Source: Calothrix sp. NIES-4105
Lineage (GTDB): Bacteria > Cyanobacteriota > Cyanobacteriia > Cyanobacteriales > Nostocaceae
Assembly: GCF_002368415.1 (NCBI RefSeq)
Contig: NZ_AP018290.1
Location: 10,469,717-10,533,716, forward strand
Reading direction: 5' to 3'
DNA length: 64,000 bases
The notes beneath the pieces were generated by a model. That model saw nothing but the letters and a program-made list of their open reading frames with translations, was not told the DNA's origin and did not search any database. Both the position numbers and the translations under genes were made by a program. Positions 46,891 to 56,235 of the stretch are shown here, piece by piece. Each line of letters opens with the position of its first letter. The first letter of the stretch is position 1.

Positions 46891-47215
46891 CTTTAATTTT
46901 TTGCTTATACTGTTTACACACACTTTGTACTTATTTTGTCAAGATATTAAATAGTTGTTATTGATTCGTTTTACGAATGTTCTTTTAAATTAGCGTGGAA
47001 TTATCTAAAATATATCTTCACAAAAGCGTACATAGTGCAAATCAACGTTCGGGTAAGCAAAAAAAAACTCTGAATCAAAATCAATTCATTTTTGAGTGAC
47101 ATTTTTGACATAGGTTATTTTCTAGTTTCAATGAAGTAGCTACAATACTACTGATAAAATCTTGTGGAATAGGCATCCTGCCTGTTCCCTTTAGATAATT
47201 TAAAACTACCTTAAC
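46891..47215. other. intergenic region
   Basis: 325 AT-rich bases. A CTTGTGGAATAGGCATCCTGCCTGTTCCC motif at about 47160-47189 (imperfect palindrome, relatives near 8031 and 32483) ends it. No gene. Confidence 0.45.
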
Positions 47216-48142
47216 CTACTTATTGCTCAAAGACTCTTGAATAGTAGAAATCTTGACGGCAAAATTAGTAATATCTTGTCCAGTGCGAAGGTTTTTAGCT
47301 TCGGCATTATTTAAGGCAACTATATATGGGTCGCCATTTATAACGCCAATAATGGCGCCACCAGAGGAACCACCAGCAGTAGAACAATCATGTAGTAAAA
47401 AACCAGAATCTTCCTTAACTATGCTGCATCCTGCTTCATAAGAAGCCGTCCAACCTTTACCTGCACTAAAATAATTTTTATACTTCTCGGTTGGAAAATC
47501 TCCTGAGTAACCAACAAAAAAGAAAGCTTTGCTGTTTTGCGTTAGTGTTGCAGTAGGTATGGATTTTAAACCTAAATAACCATATTTACGCCCTAAAGGC
47601 TGATTAATTTTCATAATTGCCCAGTCGTTGGGACTGATACCACTGCCATTTTTAAAATCTGTACCGTAAATAACTTGTTCAACTTCTGCCACATCTTGAA
47701 ATCTTTTATCAATTACATTAGGCATAAATAAAATTTGCTTACTTAATTCACCCGTTTCTGGGTCAATTACACAGTGAGCATTAGTCAGAACCAAATTTTC
47801 ACCAATCAAACTACCCGTACAATGATAGCTTTTAGCATCCGCAGTAGTTCCTTGTACTCGACCAATTGCCGACCAAGGGTATTTTCTGCTTAACATGGGA
47901 ATACGATTATCAATACCTGTAGGAATTCCTCTAGAACCACCTTCATTCGGTTTTGCCGAACGTCCTAAATTTTGAGGTATAAATGGTTTTCCATCAGTTT
48001 CTAATCTAATATTATTCGCTTGTTTTGAATTAATAAACTGTGGTGTAACACCTTGTTTGGTTTGCGCTTGTACTGATATTGCTGTAACTGCACTTATAAT
48101 TCCAGTTAATAACAGCGCGGTATATTTCTTAATCGTTCTCAT
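47216..48142 (-). CDS. secreted trypsin-like serine protease
   Basis: 308 residues with signal peptide 1-26 (cut after VQA). The chymotrypsin-fold triad is present: TNAHC (His near 119), SPNDWAIMKI (Asp near 172) and TAGGSSGGAI (Ser near 258). The closest type is the V8/glutamyl endopeptidase-like S1B group. No PDZ domain, so not a DegP/HtrA protein. It likely acts in the periplasm or outside. The region around 50-85 is a possible pro-segment. Confidence 0.87.
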   Translation of the reverse strand: MRTIKKYTALLLTGIISAVTAISVQAQTKQGVTPQFINSKQANNIRLETDGKPFIPQNLGRSAKPNEGGSRGIPTGIDNRIPMLSRKYPWSAIGRVQGTTADAKSYHCTGSLIGENLVLTNAHCVIDPETGELSKQILFMPNVIDKRFQDVAEVEQVIYGTDFKNGSGISPNDWAIMKINQPLGRKYGYLGLKSIPTATLTQNSKAFFFVGYSGDFPTEKYKNYFSAGKGWTASYEAGCSIVKEDSGFLLHDCSTAGGSSGGAIIGVINGDPYIVALNNAEAKNLRTGQDITNFAVKISTIQESLSNK

Positions 48143-48635
48143 CGTCTGCTCCGAAATTACACTAGGTTTCTAACAACGCAAAAAAAACTCAATTAAACCA
48201 GGTTTGATATCACGAGTCTAAGCAATAATCAACACAAAATGCACGTTAACTGATTTCTCAAAAACGTTATAAACACAACAGTTTGGTTACGTATAAATTA
48301 TTGCACCATCGTCAATAGGGTTAGAGAAAATTTGTAATTATTTTAGTTTTTCCTCATCAAGCCACTGATACTTAACACTGAAGTATATTTCTGGCGCCGG
48401 ATTACTTATGCATATTAGTTTGAAACCAAGGAAAACTTGTCTAGACTTGAAGGAAATAAAAAGTTATCATGAAGTGCTTATTGCTACAATAGTAAGCAGA
48501 ATTCATCCCACAAAATGATATTTAATGTGCCAGTTTAATAAGTAGTAACTAGGAACTTGCTTTTGATTGTCGAATAATTTAACTCTAAAATAGTACTAGA
48601 GTTTCAGCATCGACTATTACTAAGGTGTATTTGAT
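48143..48635. other. intergenic region
   Basis: 493 AT-rich bases between divergent genes; nothing recognised apart from one GGCGCC site. Confidence 0.4.
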
Positions 48636-49331
48636 ATGAGCTACTCCGACCCTAACCGTTTAGACCGAATCGAAGTAATTGTTGAAGCTACAAGCCAGTT
48701 AATTGCTCGACTTGCCGAAAGAAGTGATGCCAATAGCCAGCAAATTGAAGCCAATAGCCAACAAATTGCTCGAATTGCCGAAAGAAGTGATGCCAATAGC
48801 CAACAAATTGAAGCCAATAGCCAACAAATTGCTCGAATTGCCGAAAGAAGTGATGCCAATAGCCAACAAATTGCTCGAATTGCCGAAAGAAGTGATGCCA
48901 ATAGCCAACAAATTGCTCAACTTGCACAAACTACTCAGTTTTTAACTAGCGCTCAACTTGAACTTGCTCGTACTATCGATGTACTGACTCGGAGAATCGA
49001 TAGGCAAACAGAGGTAATGAATAGACAAACAGAGCATATGGATAGGCAAACAGAGCAAATCGATAGATTAGTAGAGCGAGCTAACCAAATTGACCAGGAA
49101 ATCTCCGCTTTGGCAAACTCCCATCAGTTGTTGATTGAGTCGCAGCGCTCTTTAAGTAACAACATGGAGCGCATAAGTAATACCACGGAGCGCATAGCAC
49201 TCATTGAGCAGCAATTAGCCGAACAACAAGCTCGAATATTAGAACAGCTAGCTTCGGCGAATGCAGCAGTAGAACGACTCGACCGAATTATAGATTATTT
49301 AATACGACGCGATGGGGAGCGAGAGCAATAA
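48636..49331 (+). CDS. heptad-repeat coiled-coil protein
   Basis: 231 residues, no signal or membrane segment. From about 25 to 95 the chain is built from seven-residue units (ANSQQIA, ANSQQIE, RIAERSD), a near-perfect heptad pattern with Ile/Ala at the core. A second repeat (DRQTE-V/Q/H-M) lies at about 118-150, and the rest is also helical (IALIEQQLAEQQARILEQLA). It resembles methyl-accepting or tail-fibre-like coiled coils but no family is certain. The DNA behind it is 63-bp and 42-bp tandem repeats. Confidence 0.75.
   Translation: MSYSDPNRLDRIEVIVEATSQLIARLAERSDANSQQIEANSQQIARIAERSDANSQQIEANSQQIARIAERSDANSQQIARIAERSDANSQQIAQLAQTTQFLTSAQLELARTIDVLTRRIDRQTEVMNRQTEHMDRQTEQIDRLVERANQIDQEISALANSHQLLIESQRSLSNNMERISNTTERIALIEQQLAEQQARILEQLASANAAVERLDRIIDYLIRRDGEREQ
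48711..48920 (+). repeat. in-gene tandem repeats, 63+63+42+42 bp
   Basis: Units begin (C/A)TTGCCGAAAGAAGTGATG. Two 63-bp units (48711-48773, 48774-48836) are followed by two 42-bp units (48837-48878, 48879-48920) that lack one 21-bp heptad. Near-identical, so prone to copy-number change in multiples of 21 bp without frameshift. Confidence 0.92.
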
Positions 49332-49397
49332 AGTTATATTGTGATGCTTGTGGTGCCATTTTCAAGAGTGAGTGGTTATGCCATGCATGAATTCGGT

Positions 49398-51557
49398 TTA
49401 TTGCCATTCACCTTGTACAGTGAAACCTGCCCAGAAATATGGACTTCGCCATTCAGGGTTTTCCCATAATTTCTTTTGAGCCGCGCGTAGAGCATTTCCA
49501 GGCGTTTTATTTTGCTGTAGCATTTCCTTGTAGAACTCCTGCATTAATACTGATGTACCTGCATCATTGACGTTCCATAGCGATACCACAAGGCGCCTGC
49601 CACCAGCATACATTAACCCGCGCGTTAATCCCACCAGCCCTTCACCACTAACATCTCTACCAAGTCCAGTTTCACAAGCACTTAAAACGATTAATTCTGC
49701 TGGGTAGTCAAGGTTAAATAAATATCCCAAGCGCAAGTAACCAGGTATTGATTCACCTTTTTTATCAACTAACGAAAGTACAATTCCTGATAACTCTGGA
49801 TTTTCATAATTTACAAAGCCGTGTGTAGCAAAATGTATAATGCGGAATTGATTTAGCGTACTACTGGTTGCCGAAGCATAGTTAGCATCAAAGCCAATTG
49901 CTTGCATACGAGAAGATGCGGGTATAAGATTTAATATTCCTTGAGCTTCTGTAACTGTACCTTGAAGTCTATTGAAACCGGAACGCTTTAGACTTTTAGC
50001 AGAATTATCAAGGTCGGAATTTTGTAGTGCTAATTCAGGACCCAATTGATTATTTTCAGGTTTACCTGTAACCCGTTCGTCAGTGGGACTATATACTGGG
50101 TCGGCAAAAATAGCTAATGCTTTCGGTGCCAATGGACGTTTTGCAAGTTTTTGACGTTGAATAGCAAGTGTTGATGCTGAGGGCAAGCTGATGATTTCGT
50201 GGTTAAGCATCAACGGTTGATAGTTACGAATTTGGTTGAGATCAGGTAATGCTGCAAAGGGAACATCTTGCAATGCACCATCACCTACTATTATTAACCG
50301 CTTTCCTTGTAATTTATTAGCAACAGGCGCCATTATCATCTTGCTAAAGTCGTTAGATGCTGTAATCACTTCAGATGGTAGATTGCTATCAGGTATTTGT
50401 ACACCACTTCTAAATTTACTTACTGCTATTTCGATTTGTTGGCGCCCAGGCAGTTCATAGCTCTTGAATGAATTTTGAGTTACTGCCCACAAATAACTAC
50501 GTTCTTCTCCCAAAGAATATTCTAGTAAGACACTATCTTTATCAAGTAGTTGTTGAATTTGCGGTAGTTTAAGAATGTCTCTTCCTAGTTTGGGATTAAA
50601 AACTTTCTCACGGTCTGGGTTTTGTGCGCGAATTTTATTGTTAATTTCTTCTTGTTCTTTAATGATATTCGCAATTTGTTTTTGAGCCGCTTCGATAAGT
50701 TCTACTGGTTGCTGCGGCTGGTTTAAATAATGCGATAATAGTCTTTCTGCATCATCACGTCTGGAAACTAAACGCTCTTCAGCTTCGATAAGTTCAGGGT
50801 CAATACCTTTACAAAGATTTGCCTTAGCTTGCTTCAAAAGTTCAACTAAACCTCGCGCTTTCGAGCGTTCGGAAGTGTAAAGCGCTTCTGCATCATAACT
50901 TTGTTTAGGATTTTTCTTGTGCAACTCCATCAACAAGTCTATATTAAATTTATAATATTGCTGCACTGAAGCAAAGTAAGCACTTTGTTCATCTGTATTA
51001 GTATATGACTTCCGTAAATCTTCGATTAGCACAATAGCGTCTTGAATACGCTTGCGTGATTGTTCTAAATTCCCCTGACTGCGTTCTAGTGAAGCAATGT
51101 GACCAAGAACAGTGACTTGTCCATTTTTATCATTAACCGCACGACGTAGCTTTAGTGCTTGCTTGTAATATTCACCAGCTTTTTGTTTCTCTCCCAAATT
51201 TGAATACACTTGCCCTAACGCTACTAAAGCATTACTTTGCGCTGCTTTATCTCCTACTTTTTGCCAAAGTTGCAACGCGGTTTCGTAATGTTTTATGGAT
51301 TCTCTCTGTGACGTAGTGTTTAGTTTAGAAAGTATCAATCCATCTTTAAATGCTTTTTGCGCTGCTATATAATTAGGGTCTTGTAGTTTCAAAGCTATTT
51401 GTTGCTCAATTCTGGTTAGTGTAAATGTATTTTTTACACGCACAGAGTTAAACAAAAACAAGGCGCCTACTAATAAGATTAAGCTGTACACACCTAATCT
51501 TGAACGTGGGTGTTGTAGTAGATGCAGTAGAGAGTGGCGATTTATGTTAATTTTCAT
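49398..51557 (-). CDS. CHAT-domain protein with TPR repeats, membrane-anchored
   Basis: 719 residues from ATG 51555-51557 with GGAAAAG upstream; a longer frame is rejected. One N-terminal membrane segment (about 20-38: LGVYSLILLVGALFLFNSV) precedes TPR units (about 80-180) and a helical linker. The C-terminal CHAT peptidase domain (about 430-719) has His in IIHFATHGFVN and Cys in VLSACETGLG, the caspase-like dyad. In cyanobacteria such proteins are linked to regulated proteolysis or cell death. Both catalytic residues are kept. It is not next to a recognisable activator. Confidence 0.9.
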   Translation of the reverse strand: MKININRHSLLHLLQHPRSRLGVYSLILLVGALFLFNSVRVKNTFTLTRIEQQIALKLQDPNYIAAQKAFKDGLILSKLNTTSQRESIKHYETALQLWQKVGDKAAQSNALVALGQVYSNLGEKQKAGEYYKQALKLRRAVNDKNGQVTVLGHIASLERSQGNLEQSRKRIQDAIVLIEDLRKSYTNTDEQSAYFASVQQYYKFNIDLLMELHKKNPKQSYDAEALYTSERSKARGLVELLKQAKANLCKGIDPELIEAEERLVSRRDDAERLLSHYLNQPQQPVELIEAAQKQIANIIKEQEEINNKIRAQNPDREKVFNPKLGRDILKLPQIQQLLDKDSVLLEYSLGEERSYLWAVTQNSFKSYELPGRQQIEIAVSKFRSGVQIPDSNLPSEVITASNDFSKMIMAPVANKLQGKRLIIVGDGALQDVPFAALPDLNQIRNYQPLMLNHEIISLPSASTLAIQRQKLAKRPLAPKALAIFADPVYSPTDERVTGKPENNQLGPELALQNSDLDNSAKSLKRSGFNRLQGTVTEAQGILNLIPASSRMQAIGFDANYASATSSTLNQFRIIHFATHGFVNYENPELSGIVLSLVDKKGESIPGYLRLGYLFNLDYPAELIVLSACETGLGRDVSGEGLVGLTRGLMYAGGRRLVVSLWNVNDAGTSVLMQEFYKEMLQQNKTPGNALRAAQKKLWENPEWRSPYFWAGFTVQGEWQ

Positions 51558-52070
51558 AACTTTTCCGTTTGATATTATAAAAATAGTGCTATGTATCGCT
51601 CTTTGTTCGTGTACCTTCAATTTACATTTATAACTATTTCAGACACACAGCAACTTATGCAGGCGCCTGCAAAATATATAACAAAGCATTGTAAATGCAG
51701 CAGCGCAATTTTAATGGGTTGTAGCATAGGCTTATAGCCTGTACAGTGATGTATTTTTTACCACAGAGGCTATTAGGGCACAGAGGAAGAAAAATTATCA
51801 AACAGGCACTTGTGGTAAGGTGCGTGAAAGCAGTTTATTTTTTCATAAGTGTGAAAATTGTAATGGCTTTCACACACCCTACTCTTGTTCCTTTGTATCC
51901 GCAAATGATATAGTCTTAGGGTTTCACACTCCCTTTATGCGCCAATTCACAGAGTTTGCGGTCAATTAAAACGTCTAGTGGTTTATGTAATTAAATTTGG
52001 AAAATGTAGAGACGTGTAAACCGGAGGTTTAAGAGCAGGGATATATCACGTCTCTACAATGTGTTGATAT
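51558..52070. other. intergenic region rich in palindromes
   Basis: 513 bases with GCAGGCGCCTGC (51659-51670), a CACAGAGG repeat (about 51757-51792), the GGTGCGTGAAAGC element (51819-51878) and TGTAGAGACG...CGTCTCTACA arms (about 52003-52058). No gene. Confidence 0.6.
51819..51878. repeat. palindromic element, GGTGCGTGAAAGC family
   Basis: 60 bp with arms GGTGCGTGAAAGC and GGCTTTCACACACC, 50 kb from the cluster at 1279-1580. The inner GTGTGAAAATTGTAATGG matches GTGTGAGAATTGTTGGTAG of those copies, so the loop is conserved as well. Confidence 0.8.
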
Positions 52071-52556
52071 TTAACCAGTTTCCAAGATATTTTTTATGAT
52101 TATTAATACGCTATCTACGTTGTCTGCCAAATAAACTGGCGCCATTTTTTGAAAAAACGTTTGACTCTCGTTGTCGGTTAATAAAATAACCGGCTTTTTA
52201 CTTTTTAGTGCTAATGCGACTTCGGAAGCTGTTCCTAAACCCATTCCACAAGCTATGATTATATCGGATGAAAGGACGTTGATATTGTTACGCGCGTTGT
52301 GCATGTCTGTAAAAATGGCAATATCTACAGCTTCCGAAATTCCTTTATCGTTATTTCCTGGGAGTATACCTATTGTTAAACCATTATTTGCTTTTGCTCC
52401 TTGACTTGCTGCTTCCATTACACCAACGCTTCTTCCACCTGTAAGTAATACCCATCCTTGTTCTGCGATACGTCTTCCTAGTTGGTAAGCATTTTCTATA
52501 TCGGTAGGTGTTGCTTTTTCTCCTGGTCCCATTATTCCAATGATGATTTTTCGCAT
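52071..52556 (-). CDS. TIGR00725/LOG-like SLOG protein
   Basis: 161 residues. IGIMGPGEKAT at the start, TGGRSVGVMEAASQGAKA (about 39-56) and CGMGLGTASEVALAL (about 103-117) match the TIGR00725 branch of the LOG/SLOG fold, related to cytokinin-activating phosphoribohydrolases. The classical PGGxGTxxE motif is altered to CGMGLGTASE. It probably binds a nucleotide; the reaction is unknown. Confidence 0.85.
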   Translation of the reverse strand: MRKIIIGIMGPGEKATPTDIENAYQLGRRIAEQGWVLLTGGRSVGVMEAASQGAKANNGLTIGILPGNNDKGISEAVDIAIFTDMHNARNNINVLSSDIIIACGMGLGTASEVALALKSKKPVILLTDNESQTFFQKMAPVYLADNVDSVLIIIKNILETG

Positions 52557-52924
52557 GTTTTTGGTAGATGTTGATATGTTATTGGCGCCAATGTTGTAGA
52601 GACGTTACATGTAACGTCTCTACAATTCACAAAACCATTAAATAGAATATGTTTTACTGATAAAAAATAATAAATTAATTTTTGATTTTCATGAAAAATA
52701 TTTACTCCCTCTCTTATAGGAGAGGGGTTGGGGGAGAGGTTTAAGTATACACATATAATCATAGTAATAATTTTATCTACGTTACTTAAAGTAAAAATTA
52801 TTGCGGTTGTTACTGACTTGAATAGTTTTCATTTTTTAATTTTCAATTAATTTCTGGCCACAATAATTGTGGACAGATTGTGGGATAATAAGCCGATTGC
52901 ATACCCTAAATAGACAGAACCATC
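52557..52924. other. intergenic region
   Basis: 368 bases with the 30-bp palindrome at 52595-52624, a CCCTCTC...GAGAGGGG hairpin (about 52708-52730) and TTGTGGACAGATTGTGGGATAA near 52868. No gene. Confidence 0.5.
52595..52624. repeat. perfect 30-bp palindrome, GTAGAGACG family
   Basis: TGTAGAGACGTTACA followed by its exact complement with no loop, 38 bases from the 52556 gene start. Can form a cruciform. Confidence 0.9.
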
Positions 52925-53956
52925 GTGGAATATACTGAATCGATGAACGACCTGGCGGATGCATTACAACAGCCAGTAGACTTTAACTTTGAACTTCCTG
53001 ACCCTGAAGATGAAGCAATTTCAGAGTCGGAATTTCAACAGCAGGTAGATATCGCTTGGCAGGTATGCGACCGTTTTGACTTACAAACCGATATTTGGCG
53101 AGGACGAATCTTGCGCGCGGTTCGGGATAGAGAGAAAATTGGTGGAGATGGTCGTGGGACTGGGTTCCTGCACTGGCTCAAAGAACGTGAAATTAGCAAG
53201 AGTCAAGGTTATAACTGGATTCAACTGGCAAACAGTGCTGATACACTTCTTGCAGAAGGTAAACTCGAAGAAAAATGTATTAAGAACTTTAGCAAGCGCG
53301 CGTTTATTGAAACTGCCAAAGCTGTACCAGAAGTTCAACATATGATTACTGAAGCCGCGCAAAAAGGTGATAAGATTACTCGTCGCGAAGTTAAGCAGTT
53401 GAAAGAAGAGTGGACGGCGATGACCAGCGACTTGTTACCCCAAGCAGTTAAGGAAAAGGCTGCTGATAATTCGCTTCCTCCTCGCTATATTGCTCCTTTA
53501 GTTCGGGAAATGGAAAAGCTGCCCGAAGTCCATCAAATTGTAATTCAAAAAGAAATTGCCGCTAACCCTGACTTAGATACAGTCAAACAAGCAACTACAG
53601 AAGCGCGTAACTTGGCAAAATACCTTAAAGCTTCTGCCCAAGTTCAAGCATTAACCCAGCAAGATGTAGATATTGAAACAGCATTGCTTGAAGCGCACCG
53701 AGTTGGATGTTTAAATACTGCTGCTGACTTAGTTAACCAAGCATCTCAACTCGAACAAGTCATTGGTAAACTTTACATGACCTGGAAGCGCGTTGGTAAT
53801 TTGGCTGACCGATTATATGTTGATACTGGCGCCAGTACTCCACAATTACGCGCGTTGCTTGAATGCATTGAACCGCTCGGAAGTCAACTTATGACTATTC
53901 AAATTGGTAGTCCGAACGAACGTACTGTCAGATTACAAATACAAGAGGAGGATTAG
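52925..53956 (+). CDS. conserved hypothetical protein with DUF3102-like N-terminal part
   Basis: 343 residues from GTG 52925 or 337 from ATG 52943. An acidic start precedes WRGRILRAVRDREKIGGDGRGTG-FLHWLKEREISKSQGYNW (about 59-100), reminiscent of DUF3102-type helix-turn-helix proteins that choose a W-L-x-S-x-S-x-A/G-Y pattern. The rest is helical (ITRREVKQLKEEW, TARN-LAKYLKASAQVQAL). It may bind DNA. The stop lies inside the left 32-bp inverted repeat. Family not firmly recognised. Confidence 0.55.
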   Translation: MEYTESMNDLADALQQPVDFNFELPDPEDEAISESEFQQQVDIAWQVCDRFDLQTDIWRGRILRAVRDREKIGGDGRGTGFLHWLKEREISKSQGYNWIQLANSADTLLAEGKLEEKCIKNFSKRAFIETAKAVPEVQHMITEAAQKGDKITRREVKQLKEEWTAMTSDLLPQAVKEKAADNSLPPRYIAPLVREMEKLPEVHQIVIQKEIAANPDLDTVKQATTEARNLAKYLKASAQVQALTQQDVDIETALLEAHRVGCLNTAADLVNQASQLEQVIGKLYMTWKRVGNLADRLYVDTGASTPQLRALLECIEPLGSQLMTIQIGSPNERTVRLQIQEED

Positions 53957-53983
53957 CAACGGATATAACGGATGTAACGGATG
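53952..53983. repeat. left arm of 32-bp perfect inverted repeat
   Basis: Begins ATTAGCAACGG, contains three nonamers of the form AACGGATRN, and includes the stop codon of the preceding gene. Its exact reverse complement is at 55192-55223. Confidence 0.95.
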
Positions 53984-54120
53984 ATTTTTTTGTGATAAGC
54001 AACTTTTACCTCTGTTGTCTCTGTGTCTCTGTGGTAATTATATTTACTACATATTTACGTAGAGGTCGAATTAATTCGGTCTCTACACAGAGTAAGAAAT
54101 AATATAGGCACCAACTATAA

Positions 54121-55107
54121 ATGAGAGAAAGCTGGGAAAGAAGCACACCTTGGTTGAGTCTAAATATTGATTCTTTAACTGAACTTATACAGCCAGTTTT
54201 CAAAGGTTCTCACGTTATTTCTGCTCAACCAACTCAAGGTGGATTAGCTAATACAAATTATCGATTAGAGTTATCAAATATAGCTAATCCTATTTTACTT
54301 CGGATTTTTTCTTGTAAGAGTGGCGCCGCGCGTAAAGAGTTTGCCATTAATCAATTGGTGAAAACCTATGTTAGAGTTCCTGAATATTTTTATTTTGCTG
54401 ATTTTAACACAATTACAGGTCATCCTTACGCTTTGATGGAGTGGATTGATGGACAGATGTTAGATTCAGTTATTCAATCAGCGAATACAGAAGATATTCG
54501 TATAATTGCTCGTTCTGTAGGTGGTGTACTGGCTAATATACATTCGTTTAGATTTGAGCAAGCTGGATTTTTTGATGATGATTTGGAAGTAGAACAACCT
54601 ATTAATATATATGGCGAAGGTTTTTTGTCTTTCATCCATAATAATTTAATCAAAGGTAACGGACATAAGCATTTAGGTGATGAACTAACACGGCAATTTT
54701 GGGACTTTTGTAATCAACACGCATATTTGCTTGATGAAATTAATAATAATTTTTATGGGGCGCCGTGTTTAGTTCATTCAGATTTTGGAGGGACAAATAT
54801 TCTACTGAAACAAGGTATAGATAATTGGACGATAGGTGGAGTTATTGATTGGGAGTTTGCTTATAGTGGTTTACCTCTTGCTGATATTGGACATATTTTG
54901 CGACCACCTTTAGATGCTTTACCTGATTGGTCAGAGTATCTTATTCAAGGTTATATGGATAATGGTGGGATAATACCAGGTCAGTGGAGACGCATTAGTA
55001 AGTTATTAGATTTGTTGGCTTGGGTTGATTTTTTGAATAGAGATGTTAGTAGTACAGTTATTAGTTCAGCAAGGCAGGTTTTGATTAATACGATGAATTG
55101 TTGGTGA
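54121..55107 (+). CDS. aminoglycoside/choline-kinase-like phosphotransferase
   Basis: 328 residues. TQGGLANTNYRLEL is the nucleotide loop (about 38-51), HPYALMEWIDGQML the hinge, LVHSDFGGTNILL the Brenner motif with catalytic Asp and Asn (about 217-229), and GVIDWEFAYSGLPLADIGHILR the metal-binding Asp. It transfers phosphate from ATP to a small hydroxylated molecule; resistance, choline or sugar kinase roles cannot be separated. The whole gene lies between 32-bp inverted repeats, so it may be invertible. The first ATG (54121) has no strong SD; an internal start is possible. Confidence 0.82.
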   Translation: MRESWERSTPWLSLNIDSLTELIQPVFKGSHVISAQPTQGGLANTNYRLELSNIANPILLRIFSCKSGAARKEFAINQLVKTYVRVPEYFYFADFNTITGHPYALMEWIDGQMLDSVIQSANTEDIRIIARSVGGVLANIHSFRFEQAGFFDDDLEVEQPINIYGEGFLSFIHNNLIKGNGHKHLGDELTRQFWDFCNQHAYLLDEINNNFYGAPCLVHSDFGGTNILLKQGIDNWTIGGVIDWEFAYSGLPLADIGHILRPPLDALPDWSEYLIQGYMDNGGIIPGQWRRISKLLDLLAWVDFLNRDVSSTVISSARQVLINTMNCW

Positions 55108-55191
55108 TTGTATGTTGGGTTGGGTTCCGGAAGACGCCAGTTGCGCTCTGGGCCGGGGAACCCATAAGGGTGCAGTGGTTCCCCAACCTAC

Positions 55192-55223
55192 CATCCGTTA
55201 CATCCGTTATATCCGTTGCTAAT
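55192..55223. repeat. right arm of 32-bp perfect inverted repeat
   Basis: CATCCGTTACATCCGTTATA... is the exact reverse complement of 53952-53983 and covers the stop codon (55219-55221) of the minus-strand permease gene. Confidence 0.95.
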
Positions 55224-56046
55224 TTTTGATTCCGGTTGCGGCGATGCCTCGGATGAATTGGCGTTGACCAATTAGAAATAGTACCATTACGGGGACAGTA
55301 GCAATTGTTACTGCTGCCATCATTAATGACCAGTTGTTGGTAAATTGCTCTTGAAATTCGGCTAGTGCTAGCTGAACGGTTCTTAATTCGGGTCGAGTTG
55401 TAAATACTAATGGTTTGAATAAGTCATTCCATTCACCGATGAAGGTAAATAAGAATAAAGTTACTAAAGCAGGACGCGCGAGAGGCAACATTACTTGCCA
55501 TAAAATTTGCAGTCGGTTGGCGCCATCAAGTGCGGCAGCTTCCTCAAGTTCGACCGGAATAGTCAGGAAAAATTGACGCAGCAGAAAAATTCCAAACCCG
55601 TTTACTGCTGTTGGCAAAATTAAGGCTAAGTAGGTGTTGATTAAATTTCCCCACTTTAATACCAAAAATATTGGTATTACCAGTAATTGAAATGGTATTA
55701 CCAATGTTGCCAGTACTATCAGTAGTAGTGCTTGCTTACCGCGAAATTTTAATCTCGCTAAAGCATAACCAGCTAGGGCGGAGGTAATAATCTGAAATGC
55801 GGTGACAGATAGAGCAACAAGTGTCGAATTCCAAAACGCTAAAAGAAACTTACCTCGCTGCCATGCGTCACTGTAGTATACAAATGACCAACTTTGCTTA
55901 AGGGTGTTTCCTGGAGTTGAGCCACCTGGAGCAAACGAGGTGATAAAAACAATAATTAGCGGTAGCAAGACGATAAGTGCTAGAAGTAGAAGTACGCAAT
56001 AGCCGAAAATACTGTTGTATTTAGGGTTCCAGCTTGGTTTTGACAT
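55219..56046 (-). CDS. carbohydrate ABC transporter permease (MalG type)
   Basis: 275 residues with six membrane helices. The EAA loop VELEEAAALDGANRLQILWQVMLPLARPAL (shown in parts: EEAAALDGANR, PLARPAL) contacts the ATPase. The MalG/UgpE-type permease works with a partner permease, a binding protein and an ATPase to import sugars or glycerol phosphates; none is beside it, so the transporter is assembled from distant genes. The last codons run into the inverted repeat. Confidence 0.9.
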   Translation of the reverse strand: MSKPSWNPKYNSIFGYCVLLLLALIVLLPLIIVFITSFAPGGSTPGNTLKQSWSFVYYSDAWQRGKFLLAFWNSTLVALSVTAFQIITSALAGYALARLKFRGKQALLLIVLATLVIPFQLLVIPIFLVLKWGNLINTYLALILPTAVNGFGIFLLRQFFLTIPVELEEAAALDGANRLQILWQVMLPLARPALVTLFLFTFIGEWNDLFKPLVFTTRPELRTVQLALAEFQEQFTNNWSLMMAAVTIATVPVMVLFLIGQRQFIRGIAATGIKN

Positions 56047-56235
56047 AATTATTGAAATATTCCAAGCATTTAATGGGATGTTACTACAATAGCTCCCAGC
56101 AAAAGCTAATGTATAACATAGTGGCTTGTTAAGTTAAATTAAATCACAGTGGACATAAAAACAATTGGCAACGTGCTGTTTAATATCAGCCGTAAAGCTG
56201 TATCAAATAACTCACATCACAGGAGTGAACATACT

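Noticed and set aside
48641..48945. Long open frames on the opposite strand and in a second plus frame over the coiled-coil gene
   Set aside because: All are by-products of the stop-free 21-bp repeat; none has a start site or family resemblance.
52857..52892. Second DnaA-box cluster (TTGTGGACAG, TTGTGGGATAA)
   Set aside because: The 9-mers deviate at two or more positions from TTTTCCACA or TTATCCACA and only two are present.
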